Part shown: piece by piece, positions 46,964 to 56,004 of the stretch | Position numbering within the stretch: the first letter of the stretch is position 1 | How the letters are laid out: the number at the start of each line of letters is the position of its first letter | Assembly: GCA_050942995.1 (NCBI GenBank) | Contig: JBMNOI010000003.1 | Coordinates: forward strand, 1 to 56,297 | Direction of reading: 5' to 3' | DNA: 56,297 nt | From: JBMNOI01 sp050942995 | GTDB taxonomy: Bacteria > Chloroflexota > Anaerolineae > UBA1429 | Made by a program: the position numbers and the translations under genes | Notes under the pieces: model-generated | What the model saw: only the letters and a program-made list of their open reading frames with translations | Databases searched by the model: none | What the model was told of the DNA's origin: nothing

Positions 46964-48166
46964 CTATCGCCAGGCCGCCACGATCTTTTTCGCCGCGGTC
47001 ACAATGTCGTCCATATCGGCCTGGTCGCCCAAGAACACGCTTTGGGGCAGCCAGAGGCCGCGGATGCACACCTCCTCACACACCGGGCAGTCCCCCGGCT
47101 CTTCGGCCGGAAGCCCCAGCCTCCGGCGGATCTCGGCCGAGTGTTCGACCACCACCGGATGGCGGTTCAACGGAATCGGATAACCCACCGTCATGGGGAT
47201 GCCCTCGGCACGCATGGCCGCGGCAAACTCTGCAGCCGAATGCTCGCCCACACGTTCGGGCTGATACCAGATCTTGAACAGATGGTAGGCGTTCCGCGTC
47301 ACCCGATGATCGGTCCGGGCCGGCACCAGGCCGTCCACATCGCTCAGCGCCTCGGCCAGATAGGCGGCATTGCGCACCCGCGTCTCGGTTTGCTCGTCGA
47401 TGCGAGTGAGTTGCACCCGCAACACCGCCGCCGCCCACTCGGAGAGGCGATAGTTACTGGCCAGCCCCACATGATGATACCAGGCGCCCTCTCGTTCTCG
47501 CCCCACATTCACCACCGACCAGCACCTGTCCGCCCAGGATTCGTCGTTGGTGAGGATCATGCCCCCCTCACCACCGGTAATATTCTTGCTGGCCTGAAAG
47601 CTGAAGCAGCCCATATCGCCGATGGCGCCCACCTTTTTTCCCCGCCATGTCGCCCCATGGGCCTGGCAGGCGTCCTCGATCACCACCAGATTGTGCCGTC
47701 GGGCGATATCGATGATGGCGTCCATATCGGCGGGCTCTCCCCCCAGATGCACCGGAATGATTGCTTTGGTGCGCGGGCCGATGGCCGCCTCGATCATCTC
47801 CGGGTCTATATTCCACGTCTCTGGACGCAGGTCCACAAAGCGCGGGATGGCGCCCACCAGCAGGCACGCATTGGCCGTGGCGATAAAGGTATAGGGCGTG
47901 GTGATGACCTCGTCGCCCCAGCCGATACCGGCGGCGCGCAGGCACACCTCCAGCGCGGCGCTGCCGTTGGTCACCGCCACACCATACCGGGCATCGTGAT
48001 AGGCGGCGAATTCATCCTGCAACGCGTTGACCTCGGTCCCCTCCATCGACCACCAGCGGCCTGAATGCAATACCCGCAAGAGCGCGTCTTCCTCCCCTTT
48101 GTCCCACTGCGGCCAGGAAGGATAGGGTCGAGTGCGTACCGGGGTGCCACCGTTGATTGCCAGCAT
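46964..48166 (-). CDS. DegT/DnrJ/EryC1-family PLP aminotransferase
   Basis: A 400-aa aminotransferase of the sugar/AHBA-synthase type. Motifs are GRWWSMEG, TNGSAALEVCLRAAG, VITTPYTFIATANACL, VVIEDACQAHGATW with D165, and FSFQASKNITGGEGGM with the PLP lysine K194. In most family members the substrate is a keto-sugar nucleotide. ATG at 48166 follows GAGGAGGTTGAC and is chosen over an in-frame ATG 23 codons upstream. It is divergent from the epimerase gene at 48308, suggesting a common sugar-modifying role (inference). It ends about 90 bp before panB. Confidence 0.9.
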   Translation of the reverse strand: MLAINGGTPVRTRPYPSWPQWDKGEEDALLRVLHSGRWWSMEGTEVNALQDEFAAYHDARYGVAVTNGSAALEVCLRAAGIGWGDEVITTPYTFIATANACLLVGAIPRFVDLRPETWNIDPEMIEAAIGPRTKAIIPVHLGGEPADMDAIIDIARRHNLVVIEDACQAHGATWRGKKVGAIGDMGCFSFQASKNITGGEGGMILTNDESWADRCWSVVNVGREREGAWYHHVGLASNYRLSEWAAAVLRVQLTRIDEQTETRVRNAAYLAEALSDVDGLVPARTDHRVTRNAYHLFKIWYQPERVGEHSAAEFAAAMRAEGIPMTVGYPIPLNRHPVVVEHSAEIRRRLGLPAEEPGDCPVCEEVCIRGLWLPQSVFLGDQADMDDIVTAAKKIVAAWR

Positions 48167-48307
48167 GTCAACCTCCTCGGCATGATGCTCGAGCCTAGTG
48201 TAAGTGAGAAGACACGGGGGAGTCAACCGCCTCACCGGCTTGTCGCCAGAGGGATTATGGCGATAGAATCAATCGTATCATATCCAGATCAGATGGAGGC
48301 CGGCATC

Positions 48308-49330
48308 ATGAAGGTTTTGGTCACAGGGGGAACGGGCAACGTCGGTCGGGCGGCGGTCGAGCGGCTGGTCCGTCATGGGCACACGGTGCGCGTCATCGGA
48401 CGACGCGCCAACACGGTGATCGAGGGCGCCGAATATCGGCAATGCGACGTGACCGATCTTGACGAATTGATCCGCGTAATGGACGGGATAGAGGCGGTCG
48501 TCCATCTGGCCGCCATCCCTCACCCATCCAAAGGCTCGGGACCGGAGATATTTCACATCAACTGCGACGGCACATACCATGTCTATGAAGCCGCCGCCAT
48601 ACACGGCATCCGACGGGTGGTAACGGCCAGCTCGATCAACGCGTTCGGGTACAACTTTGGCATCAAAAACTTTGATCTGCTCTACTTTCCCGTCGACGAG
48701 GAACATCCTGCCTGCACCACCGATCCCTACTCCTTCTCCAAGCAGGTGACCGAGGCCATCGCCGACTATTACTGGCGGCGCGAGGGGATCTCGGGCGTGT
48801 GCCTGCGCCTGCCGGCCGTATACGAGGTGAATGCCGGAGGAGAAACATATTTTTACCGATTCGCCGACAACGTCGCCCGGGGCGTGGCCAGACTGCTGGA
48901 TCTACCCGACACAGAGCGGCGCAAGCGGGCGGACGATCTCATCCGCCGCTTTGAGGCGCTTCGTGTCGAGCGGGCATGGGAACGTCCCGGCGGGGGAAGA
49001 AGCCCTTACGATGATCTGGATGCCGCGCTGATGTTCGGCCGCTCCAACTTTTGGACCAGCATCGACGCGCGTGATTCGGCTCAGGCCATCGAGAAGGCGC
49101 TCCTGGCCGGCTATACCGGGAGCCACCCGCTGTTCGTAAACGACCGGTACAATATGGTGGGCGTCGATTCGGAGACGTTGCTGAATCTGTTCTTCCCCGA
49201 GGTCGAGGGGCGAAAGAAAAGCCTTCAGGGGGACGAGACGCTGGTCAGCATCGACAAAGCACGGGCGCTCATCGGCTACGAGCCGGAACATTCGCTTCCT
49301 ACCGGGGATCTGTTTCCAAAACGCCGTTGA
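48308..49330 (+). CDS. NAD-dependent epimerase/dehydratase (extended SDR)
   Basis: A 340-aa protein with the NAD motif VTGGTGNVGRAAVERL, VVHLAAIPHPS, the catalytic-region SS in VTASSINAFG and the YxxxK in DPYSFSKQ. It belongs to the extended-SDR group that acts on nucleotide sugars or related carbonyl compounds. ATG at 48308 follows TGGAGG with 8-nt spacing; an upstream in-frame start would overlap the divergent aminotransferase. The substrate is unknown. The gene ends with a long imperfect stem-loop. Confidence 0.85.
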   Translation: MKVLVTGGTGNVGRAAVERLVRHGHTVRVIGRRANTVIEGAEYRQCDVTDLDELIRVMDGIEAVVHLAAIPHPSKGSGPEIFHINCDGTYHVYEAAAIHGIRRVVTASSINAFGYNFGIKNFDLLYFPVDEEHPACTTDPYSFSKQVTEAIADYYWRREGISGVCLRLPAVYEVNAGGETYFYRFADNVARGVARLLDLPDTERRKRADDLIRRFEALRVERAWERPGGGRSPYDDLDAALMFGRSNFWTSIDARDSAQAIEKALLAGYTGSHPLFVNDRYNMVGVDSETLLNLFFPEVEGRKKSLQGDETLVSIDKARALIGYEPEHSLPTGDLFPKRR

Positions 49331-49354
49331 GCAGGGCGGGGAAAAAGCGAGCGA

Positions 49355-49405
49355 TCTCGCCCACGTTGCTTGGGATACCTGGGGGGGAGAGCAACGCGGG
49401 CGAGA
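49355..49405 (+). terminator. Terminator-like hairpin after the epimerase gene
   Basis: A 16-bp stem with one mismatch (TCTCGCCC-ACGTTGCT with its complement) and a 19-nt loop that is G-rich. It is followed by CCTCTAGCTCTATTTT, so the T-run is distant and imperfect. Confidence 0.6.
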
Positions 49406-49521
49406 CCTCTAGCTCTATTTTAGCACATTTTTCCTCTTGTTATGTTACAAAACTATTAGAGTTTTCATGAAAACGAGGGCGAAAATCGAAAAATGTGCGG
49501 TGCATAGATCCATCGATTCAC

Positions 49522-49557
49522 AAAAAACGAGGAGGGGCATCATCCATCCCCTCCTCG
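49522..49557 (-). terminator. Terminator of the phosphofructokinase gene
   Basis: On the minus strand a perfect 10-bp stem CGAGGAGGGG/CCCCTCCTCG with a 10-nt loop is followed by TTTTTT. Confidence 0.9.
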
Positions 49558-49580
49558 CTTCTTTTCATCCGGGCAAGGAA

Positions 49581-50798
49581 CTAGTGCACGCGCTCTGATA
49601 CCAGATGCCGCTCTAGGCGACCGTACGACACGAGCGGCCCACCGATGAGCGGCCGGGCATACTTGATAAACTCTTCCGTCACATCGTTGCCGGAAGGTGC
49701 AATCATGTCGGACGGGAGCATGTGCTCGCGGTTAGCGACCTTTTCGAGGGGAGCCAATCCCGTGGTGCACCGATACTCATCTCCCGGCTCGCGCACCAGC
49801 GTAACCATCTTGTTGCTCACACCCGCCAAAGCGGCCCGCACGGCGGCACGGCCCACTTCATACGCCTCTTCGCGATCCACAGGCGACATCAGCTCGGCGA
49901 AAGAGCGCTGCATATAACCGGGCTTGTCAAAGCGGGCGGTAAAGCCCAGATGCTCTTTGATGGCGTCGGCGATCACATCCACCACGCCGCTCTTGCGCGC
50001 ATGGCCAAAGGCATCCACCTCGACCGGCTTGCCGTTGGACCGCGCCAGCTCTTCGCCATCCGGCCCGGTCAACCCCTCGCTGACGGCAGCGACACAGAAG
50101 CCATACTTCTCGTAGCAGTTCTGAACATCTGCCACAATCTGCTCCAGCGTGACACCACGCTCGGGCACGTAGATCAGATGCGGCGGATCCCCCTCCCGCT
50201 CGCGGGCCAGCGCCGTCGCCGCTGCAAGCCATCCGGCGTTACGGCCCATCACCTCCACCAGCTTGATGGGGCCGCTGTCCCCCATAGACCAGGTGTCGAG
50301 GCCGGTATTGCGAAGGCCGGCGGCCACAAAACGCGCCGCGCTGCCATAGCCGGGGCAGTGATCGGTTTCGGCCAGATCGTTGTCGATCGTCTTGGGCACA
50401 CCGATCGCATACATCTCATAGCCCAGCTTTTCGGCGGCCAGATGAATCTTGTGCGAGGTATCCATCGAATCGTTGCCACCGATGTAGAAAAAGTAGCGAA
50501 CGTTAAAGCGCTTGAACACCTCGATCAGTCGCGGATAGTCCTCTTCAGTCACCTTGTAGCGCACGGTGCCCAGCGCCGAAGCGGGGGTGTTGCGTAACAA
50601 TTCCAAAGTCTGCGGCGATTCTTTGCGCAGGTCCATGAACTCGGCGTTCAGAACACCCCGAATACCGTGCACCATCCCGAAAATGTCGTCGATCTCGGCA
50701 TGGGCCATAGCCTCATGGATGACGCCCACCAGCGAGTTGTTGATCACAGCGGTGGGTCCACCCGACTGACCGACGACCAGGTTTCCTCTTACAGCCAT
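49581..50798 (-). CDS. pfp: Phosphofructokinase, probably pyrophosphate-dependent
   Basis: A 405-aa enzyme that phosphorylates fructose 6-phosphate. VVGQSGGPTAVINNSL opens the protein. The phosphate-donor site is GGNDSMDT with D110 where ATP-type PfkA has a Gly (position 104), and VPKTIDNDL has K136 where PfkA has Gly124. This Asp/Lys pair is the recognised signature of pyrophosphate-dependent enzymes. VMGRNAGWLA follows. The reaction would be reversible. The catalytic D139 is present. RBS GGGAGGGAGTA precedes the ATG, and a strong terminator closes the single-gene unit. Confidence 0.9.
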   Translation of the reverse strand: MAVRGNLVVGQSGGPTAVINNSLVGVIHEAMAHAEIDDIFGMVHGIRGVLNAEFMDLRKESPQTLELLRNTPASALGTVRYKVTEEDYPRLIEVFKRFNVRYFFYIGGNDSMDTSHKIHLAAEKLGYEMYAIGVPKTIDNDLAETDHCPGYGSAARFVAAGLRNTGLDTWSMGDSGPIKLVEVMGRNAGWLAAATALAREREGDPPHLIYVPERGVTLEQIVADVQNCYEKYGFCVAAVSEGLTGPDGEELARSNGKPVEVDAFGHARKSGVVDVIADAIKEHLGFTARFDKPGYMQRSFAELMSPVDREEAYEVGRAAVRAALAGVSNKMVTLVREPGDEYRCTTGLAPLEKVANREHMLPSDMIAPSGNDVTEEFIKYARPLIGGPLVSYGRLERHLVSERVH

Positions 50799-50943
50799 TA
50801 CTCCCTCCCCATGAGTGGTGCGATATGGTGGTGTGATGTTTCAGGCGACTTCCCATCCCGTAATATAAGGAAAATGTAACGTTTCGGCAACTGCGCCCCT
50901 CCCAAACAGCGCTGCGGCGCGACAACGCCGCCCCTCGCAATAG

Positions 50944-50990
50944 AAAAACGCCCCGCTTGCCCCGTTCCACGAAATGGAACAAGCGGGGCG
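50944..50990 (-). terminator. Terminator of the alpha/beta-hydrolase gene
   Basis: On the minus strand the stem CGCCCCGCTTG/CAAGCGGGGCG with an inner GTTCCA/TGGAAC arm is followed by TTTTT. Confidence 0.9.
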
Positions 50991-51007
50991 CTATACGCGC
51001 GAAAAGA

Positions 51008-51847
51008 TCAGTTGTCGACAACCATGACCTCGTCCACAAAGCGATCCACCTCTCGCTCGTAAATCGGGTTCCCTCGATCGCTGTCGTGACCACATCCGGG
51101 GGAGAGCACCAGACGCGCATTGCGCAGCGTAGCGGCCATCTCACGCTGGGCCTCGGCCGGTACAATGCGATCGTCCTCACCGCCGATAACCAGCGCCGGA
51201 CAGGTGATATAGGGCAGGATAGAGCGGGCATCGGCCCGAAGCAACTCTTGTATCAAACGGGTCATGCGCGTCCGGGCGTACGGCTGGGGTCGAACAAAGA
51301 GTCCCAGAAGCGGACGAAGCAGTCGATACAGCCAGAGCCGCCAGCCACTGCATGTATATGAGATGCTGCTCCAGATCAGATCCTTCCAGCGCTCCTCGGC
51401 AACCAACTCCAGCCACTCTTCGGCCACGGCCCGGCCGGCCTCGTTCATATAGGCCGCCGTCGATGTGAGGATCAGGCCGCGCACCAGGTTGCGCCCCTTG
51501 ATCGCCGCCCACAGAGCGATAAACCCACCGGCCGAGATGCCCTCCCATACCGAGGGCCCCCAATTCAGCTTGTTCACCGCCCACAACATATCCATCGCAT
51601 GCCGATCGACGCCGAAACGCTCCGGGATGGGCTCGCGCCGGCCGATGATGAGCAGGCGATACTTGTCGAGGCGTTTGTAATAGGATCGGGCCAGGCTGGC
51701 GGCCGAGTCGCCCACCGTAGAGAGGCCGTCGTTAGCGCCCGGGATCACCACCATGGGCACCGAACCCTCGCCCATGATGACATAGTCGATACGGGCACCG
51801 TCCACCGTCGTCAGAGAACCCCGCGTGTATTTTGGTGTAAATCGCAT
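51008..51847 (-). CDS. Alpha/beta-hydrolase fold protein
   Basis: A 279-aa soluble hydrolase. The oxyanion region is VVIPGANDG, the nucleophile elbow is GISAGG (Ser in WEGISAGGFIALW), the acid is in GGEDDRIVPAEAQ, and the histidine is in PGCGHDSDRG. A lid region with LWLYRLLRPLLGLF is hydrophobic. The fold and catalytic residues are clear, but the substrate (ester, lactone or other) is not. RBS AAAGGAGGATGC precedes the ATG. It is a single-gene unit between phosphofructokinase and phosphomannomutase. Confidence 0.85.
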   Translation of the reverse strand: MRFTPKYTRGSLTTVDGARIDYVIMGEGSVPMVVIPGANDGLSTVGDSAASLARSYYKRLDKYRLLIIGRREPIPERFGVDRHAMDMLWAVNKLNWGPSVWEGISAGGFIALWAAIKGRNLVRGLILTSTAAYMNEAGRAVAEEWLELVAEERWKDLIWSSISYTCSGWRLWLYRLLRPLLGLFVRPQPYARTRMTRLIQELLRADARSILPYITCPALVIGGEDDRIVPAEAQREMAATLRNARLVLSPGCGHDSDRGNPIYEREVDRFVDEVMVVDN

Positions 51848-51896
51848 GAGGGCATCCTCCTTTATGAAGCGCCGAACATGATCGATTACACGATAG

Positions 51897-53285
51897 CTAA
51901 AACAAGTCCGCGTCTGTTTCGTCCGACAGCACCTGGTCGAGCGCCGGACCGGCGCTGCGCATCAAGTCGTCCAGCGATGCCGACGCGCCCCGGACCCGGG
52001 CAATGATAGCCCGCAGCGCCTCTCCGGTGTGCGCCTCGAACCGTAGCGTGATGAGCGGCTCGGTGACCGAGACGCGCGCCAGCGCCCATCCCTCGTCAAA
52101 ACGCACACGCACACCGTCCAGTGTATCGATGGGAAATCGGGCCAGACCCTGACGCAATTCGTCCAGTATACGCCGGGCCGCATCGAGTGGGCACGGGATC
52201 CGCAGATCGGGCGTGCCGGGATATTCGGGCACTGTGTCCATGGCCGCCCCCAGCGTCGCGCCCGCCTCATCCAGAATGCGCAACATCAACAGTATGGCGT
52301 ATAACGCGTCATCGCCGCCCGTCTCGCGAAAGAAATAGTGCCCGCTGACCTCGCCGCCCAGCACAGCGTCCTCGGTCAACAGCCGCCGCTTGATGAACGC
52401 GTGGCCCGAGCGCTCTATCAGCGCACGTCCGCCTGCGGTCCGGATGGCTTCGGGCACAACGGACGAGGATTTGAGGTCGTACACCACAGCCGCCCCCGGG
52501 AACTGCCGTAGCAGATGGCGGATCATCAGCACCAGCAGGCGGTCGGCCGGCTGCACCCGTCCCCCTTCATCGACGAATATGACCCGATCGCCGTCCCCGT
52601 CAAAGGCGATACCCAGTTCGGCACCCGACTCGCGCACCCGGCGACGCAGATCCTCGAGGTGGGCCGGCACAGCCGGGTTGGGATCGCGCCCGGGAAAAGT
52701 GCCGTCGGGCACACAGTGAATCTCATCGACATGATGCCCCAGACGGCGTAACACATTCGGCGCCGTCTGCCACATCGCCCCGTTGCCGGCATCTACCACT
52801 ACATGCCGGGGGTGTTGTCCGGAAAAGGCATCGCACAGCAGCACCTCATAGGCCGGCAATATATCGGCCGTTCGACGGTTCCCCTGCCCCTCGGCCAGAT
52901 CATCGCGTTGCATCTCCCGGGCCAGCTCCTGCAGTTCCTCCGGCTCGATCGGTAGAGCGCCCAGCATCAGTTTAAAGCCGTTATAACGCGCCGGGTTATG
53001 CGACGCCGTGACCATCACGCCCGCCGATATGCCCAGCGCCCGCATGGCATAATAAAAGGCCGGCGTGGGCACCGTGCCCACATCCACCACGTGCGCGCCG
53101 CCGCGCAACAGGCCGAGGATCAACGCCTCTTTGAGCGCGGGGGTGCTGATGCGCAGGTCGCCGCCCACCACCACCTCGCGACTCTGCATACGCGCTCCTA
53201 CAGCGCGCCCCAGCCGATGGGCGGTCTCCTTGTCCAGTTCACTGCCGTACACGCCGCGAATATCGCACGTCTTGAATATCGTCAT
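51897..53285 (-). CDS. Phosphomannomutase/phosphoglucomutase
   Basis: A 462-aa alpha-D-phosphohexomutase. It starts with FKTCDIRGVYGSEL. The phosphoserine loop is MVTASHNPARYNGFK with S95, the metal loop is FDGDGDR, and the sugar-binding loop is GGEVSGHYFF. It interconverts mannose or glucose 1- and 6-phosphates for nucleotide-sugar synthesis. The C-terminal phosphate-binding loop is weaker than usual. Its ATG overlaps the TGA of the upstream kinase gene (ATGA), so the two are co-translated. Confidence 0.9.
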   Translation of the reverse strand: MTIFKTCDIRGVYGSELDKETAHRLGRAVGARMQSREVVVGGDLRISTPALKEALILGLLRGGAHVVDVGTVPTPAFYYAMRALGISAGVMVTASHNPARYNGFKLMLGALPIEPEELQELAREMQRDDLAEGQGNRRTADILPAYEVLLCDAFSGQHPRHVVVDAGNGAMWQTAPNVLRRLGHHVDEIHCVPDGTFPGRDPNPAVPAHLEDLRRRVRESGAELGIAFDGDGDRVIFVDEGGRVQPADRLLVLMIRHLLRQFPGAAVVYDLKSSSVVPEAIRTAGGRALIERSGHAFIKRRLLTEDAVLGGEVSGHYFFRETGGDDALYAILLMLRILDEAGATLGAAMDTVPEYPGTPDLRIPCPLDAARRILDELRQGLARFPIDTLDGVRVRFDEGWALARVSVTEPLITLRFEAHTGEALRAIIARVRGASASLDDLMRSAGPALDQVLSDETDADLF

Positions 53286-54739
53286 GAGAGATAGCCCCTC
53301 TCACGGCAGGCGGCGATAAAGCGCTCATACCGTTCTGTATACGCCGACGCATGTTCGGTCCGGGGCTCGATGATGCTCTGGCAGCGCACCATACGCCGTG
53401 CCGCCGCATGAAGGCTCGTAAAGGCGACCCCCCGGGCGGCCAGAACCGCCGCGCCCATAGCGCCAGAAGGTGACCGGGGCAGCCACATGCGCCGACCCAA
53501 CACGTCTGCCCGAATCTGCAGGCCGGCGTTGCTGCGCGTGGCGCCGCCTACGGCAAACACCGTATCGCTCACCACCGCCCCCAGCGACTCGACAGTCTCG
53601 TAGGCCAGCCGTTCGACGTAGGCGAGCCCCTCCAGATGAGCGGCAAGGCGCGTCGCCGCGTCATCGCTCTCCCCCAGGGTGAACCCTTCGGCATCCTCTT
53701 TGAGAAAGGGAAAGCGCTCACCCCTTCGCACCAGGGGATAGATCACCAGGTCGGTTGGGGCGCAGGCCAGCGCCGCCTCATCCAGACGGGAGAGGTCGGC
53801 GGAATCAAAGCGGCGGGCCAGGCAGTCGGCCCCCGTGCTGGAAGCGCCGCCGGGCAGCCAGTAGCCGTCGGGATGGCGATGGCAGTAGATGCGTCCCAGG
53901 GGATCGGTCAGCAGTGAATCGCTCACCCCCTTGAGCACCAGTGTGGTGCCCAGGGTACTGTTCCATTCGCCGGGCGATACGGCGCCGCTGGCGAGTTGTG
54001 AGGCCGTGCCGTCGGTCGCACCGGCCACCACCTGTGTCGAGGGAGTCAGGCCGGCCTGTGCGGCCAGTGGAGTATCGGCCCGCCCCACAATGGCCCCCGG
54101 CGCCTCGACACGAGGCAGCTTCTCCAGGGGGAGCGCCAGGTCGCGGGCGATGAACTCGGGCCAGCGCAGATCCACCAGGTCATAGCCCCATTTGAGGGCA
54201 TTGGTCCAGTCGGTACGCCCCCACTCGCCCGAAAGCCAGCCGATGATCAGATCGGTAGGGCTGAGCAACCAGCGGGCGCGATGCATGACCTCTGGCGCAT
54301 GACGCTGCAACCAGAGCGCCTTGTTCAGCGCAAAAGAGGCGTTGAACCGGGCGCCGATGCGGGCCACCGTCTCGCCGCCTGCCGCCTGCGCCTCTTCCGC
54401 CTCGGCGATCGAGCGGGTATCCGAATACATGATGGCCGATCCCACCGGCTCACCGACAGCATCGACCATGCAAAGGGTGCCCGAGGTCGAAGTGACCGAG
54501 AGGGCGGCGATATCGGTAGCCGGATGACCGGCAGAGACAAAGCGAGATACCGCTTCGGTCAGGGCGGTCACAACGCTACGCCGCCAGACAAGGGGATCCT
54601 GCTCGAAAACGCCGGGCTGCTCCGAGGTCACCTGTTTCGGCGGAAATGCATCGGCGATCTCGACGCATACGCGCCCGTCCAGATCCGTAATCAGAGCCCG
54701 TGCCCCTTGCGTACCCAGATCGATGCCGAGGACGTACAC
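53282..54739 (-). CDS. FGGY-family carbohydrate kinase (xylulokinase-like)
   Basis: A 485-aa sugar kinase. The phosphate-binding start is YVLGIDLGTQGARALITD. VTSTSGTLCMVD, the ATP-site segment GATDGTASQLASGAV with the catalytic aspartate, and GGATRSNAGLQIRADVLGR are visible. The family phosphorylates xylulose, ribulose, gluconate or related sugars; the closest type by eye is xylulokinase-like, but the substrate is open. GTG at 54739 has AAAGGGG upstream and begins at the family-conserved sequence; an ATG 16 codons upstream is less likely. It overlaps the phosphomannomutase gene. Confidence 0.85.
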   Translation of the reverse strand: MYVLGIDLGTQGARALITDLDGRVCVEIADAFPPKQVTSEQPGVFEQDPLVWRRSVVTALTEAVSRFVSAGHPATDIAALSVTSTSGTLCMVDAVGEPVGSAIMYSDTRSIAEAEEAQAAGGETVARIGARFNASFALNKALWLQRHAPEVMHRARWLLSPTDLIIGWLSGEWGRTDWTNALKWGYDLVDLRWPEFIARDLALPLEKLPRVEAPGAIVGRADTPLAAQAGLTPSTQVVAGATDGTASQLASGAVSPGEWNSTLGTTLVLKGVSDSLLTDPLGRIYCHRHPDGYWLPGGASSTGADCLARRFDSADLSRLDEAALACAPTDLVIYPLVRRGERFPFLKEDAEGFTLGESDDAATRLAAHLEGLAYVERLAYETVESLGAVVSDTVFAVGGATRSNAGLQIRADVLGRRMWLPRSPSGAMGAAVLAARGVAFTSLHAAARRMVRCQSIIEPRTEHASAYTERYERFIAACRERGYLS

Positions 54740-54799
54740 TGCACACCCCTTTATGAGTAGATCGGATGGTCGGTATGATATGTGCACGACGGACGGGCG

Positions 54800-55318
54800 T
54801 CAATCGGACGGCCGGTGCCATGCCGGAGGCGATTCGCCCTCCAGCCGCACCCACTCGACCGCGTCATGATGCACGCGCACCTCGCCCGTGGCGTCGATGA
54901 ACCGCCCGACGCTGTCGGAAGGAAAGGTGATCAGATCGACCGGCGCACGACGTGGCATGTCTCCCAACGCGCCCTGTACCATCTCGAGCAACGGGTCCAG
55001 CCGGGCATCCCGGCGGGCCAGGGCAAAGTGTGTCTCACGATAGCGGCGCAACAGCGAGCGCATCTTGTGCAGGTGCACTTCTCCGGCCTCGGCCCAGAAA
55101 AGCGGCCTCCCCCGATCATCCAGCGACACCAGATCTGGCTTGAAGCGGTCGCCGATGGATATCTCGACGGACATGTCGGGGTAAAAGGGCAGATACAACG
55201 CCCAGAGCAACGCTTTCATGATGACATGCTCGGCGCTCTCGATGGGGCGCTTGATGAATACCACCTGTCGACCGTGAGCGCGTAGCGTCCATTTACGGCG
55301 CAACATCAGGTTACTCAT
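54800..55318 (-). CDS. YaeQ-like PD-(D/E)XK-fold protein
   Basis: A 172-aa protein. HVIMKALLWALYLP, EISIGDRFKPDLVSL with D62, and PLFWAEAGEV with E77 form the E..PD..ExG pattern I associate with the YaeQ family. This family has a restriction-nuclease-like fold without proven nuclease activity. The rest is basic and helical. It lies 60 nt upstream of the FGGY kinase gene on the same strand. Function unknown. Confidence 0.6.
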   Translation of the reverse strand: MSNLMLRRKWTLRAHGRQVVFIKRPIESAEHVIMKALLWALYLPFYPDMSVEISIGDRFKPDLVSLDDRGRPLFWAEAGEVHLHKMRSLLRRYRETHFALARRDARLDPLLEMVQGALGDMPRRAPVDLITFPSDSVGRFIDATGEVRVHHDAVEWVRLEGESPPAWHRPSD

Positions 55319-55368
55319 GCAGAGATTATAGCCGCCCGGCGACGGCCTGTCATGGGGGAACCCGGCGA

Positions 55369-56004
55369 TTACAGCATCACCAGGCCGCGACGCACGCCGA
55401 TACTGACCGCCTCGGCGCGATTGGTCGCCCCCAGTTTGGAGTATATCGCCGAAAGATGGAACTTGACCGTATGCTCGCTGATGCTCAGCGTGTGGGCGAT
55501 CTGTTTATTGGCCATGCCCTGCGCGACCAGTTGCAGCACCTCGCTCTCCCGATCGGTCAGCGATTCGGCATACAACGACGGCCCGTCGGCCTCGTCCGTC
55601 GCCTGGGGCAGCAGGCGGACCAGGTCCGGATCTCCCACGACGAGCCCCAGCGCGACGGCACGCACGGCAGCCACCAGTTCCTCGCCCGAGGCGTCATAAG
55701 AGATCAGCCCGAAAGGACGCCCCCAAAGCCCGTCGAGCCCCGGCAACCGGTCGGTCGCATCGGCCATGATCAGCAGACCGGCCCGTCCCTCGAAGAACCC
55801 CGGCATGCGCGACAGGGCATCGGCTATGATCACTTCGGCGGTGACCAACAGCAGATCATAGTCGATGCCCGTCCACCCGGCCTCGGACAGGTCGCCCGAT
55901 TCGGCCACGATCTCGATCGTCGGGTCGATTTGAAGCAACGTCCGCAGGCCGGCGCGTATGGCCGACGCCGGAGCAAGGACGGCCACCCGCACTCGTTCGC
56001 TCAT
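55369..56004 (-). CDS. LuxR/NarL-type regulator with a degenerate receiver domain
   Basis: A 211-aa protein. Residues 1-115 align with the NarL-type receiver, but the acidic pair is replaced by LAPAS and the phosphoacceptor aspartate position has T55 (in YDLLLVTAEV). It therefore cannot be phosphorylated in the usual way. The C-terminal helix-turn-helix is intact (LTDRESEVLQLVAQGMANKQ, then ISEHTVKFHLSAIYSKL). It probably binds DNA under control of another signal, or constitutively. Its start overlaps the stop of the HtrA-like gene (ATGA), so the two act together. Confidence 0.88.
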   Translation of the reverse strand: MSERVRVAVLAPASAIRAGLRTLLQIDPTIEIVAESGDLSEAGWTGIDYDLLLVTAEVIIADALSRMPGFFEGRAGLLIMADATDRLPGLDGLWGRPFGLISYDASGEELVAAVRAVALGLVVGDPDLVRLLPQATDEADGPSLYAESLTDRESEVLQLVAQGMANKQIAHTLSISEHTVKFHLSAIYSKLGATNRAEAVSIGVRRGLVML

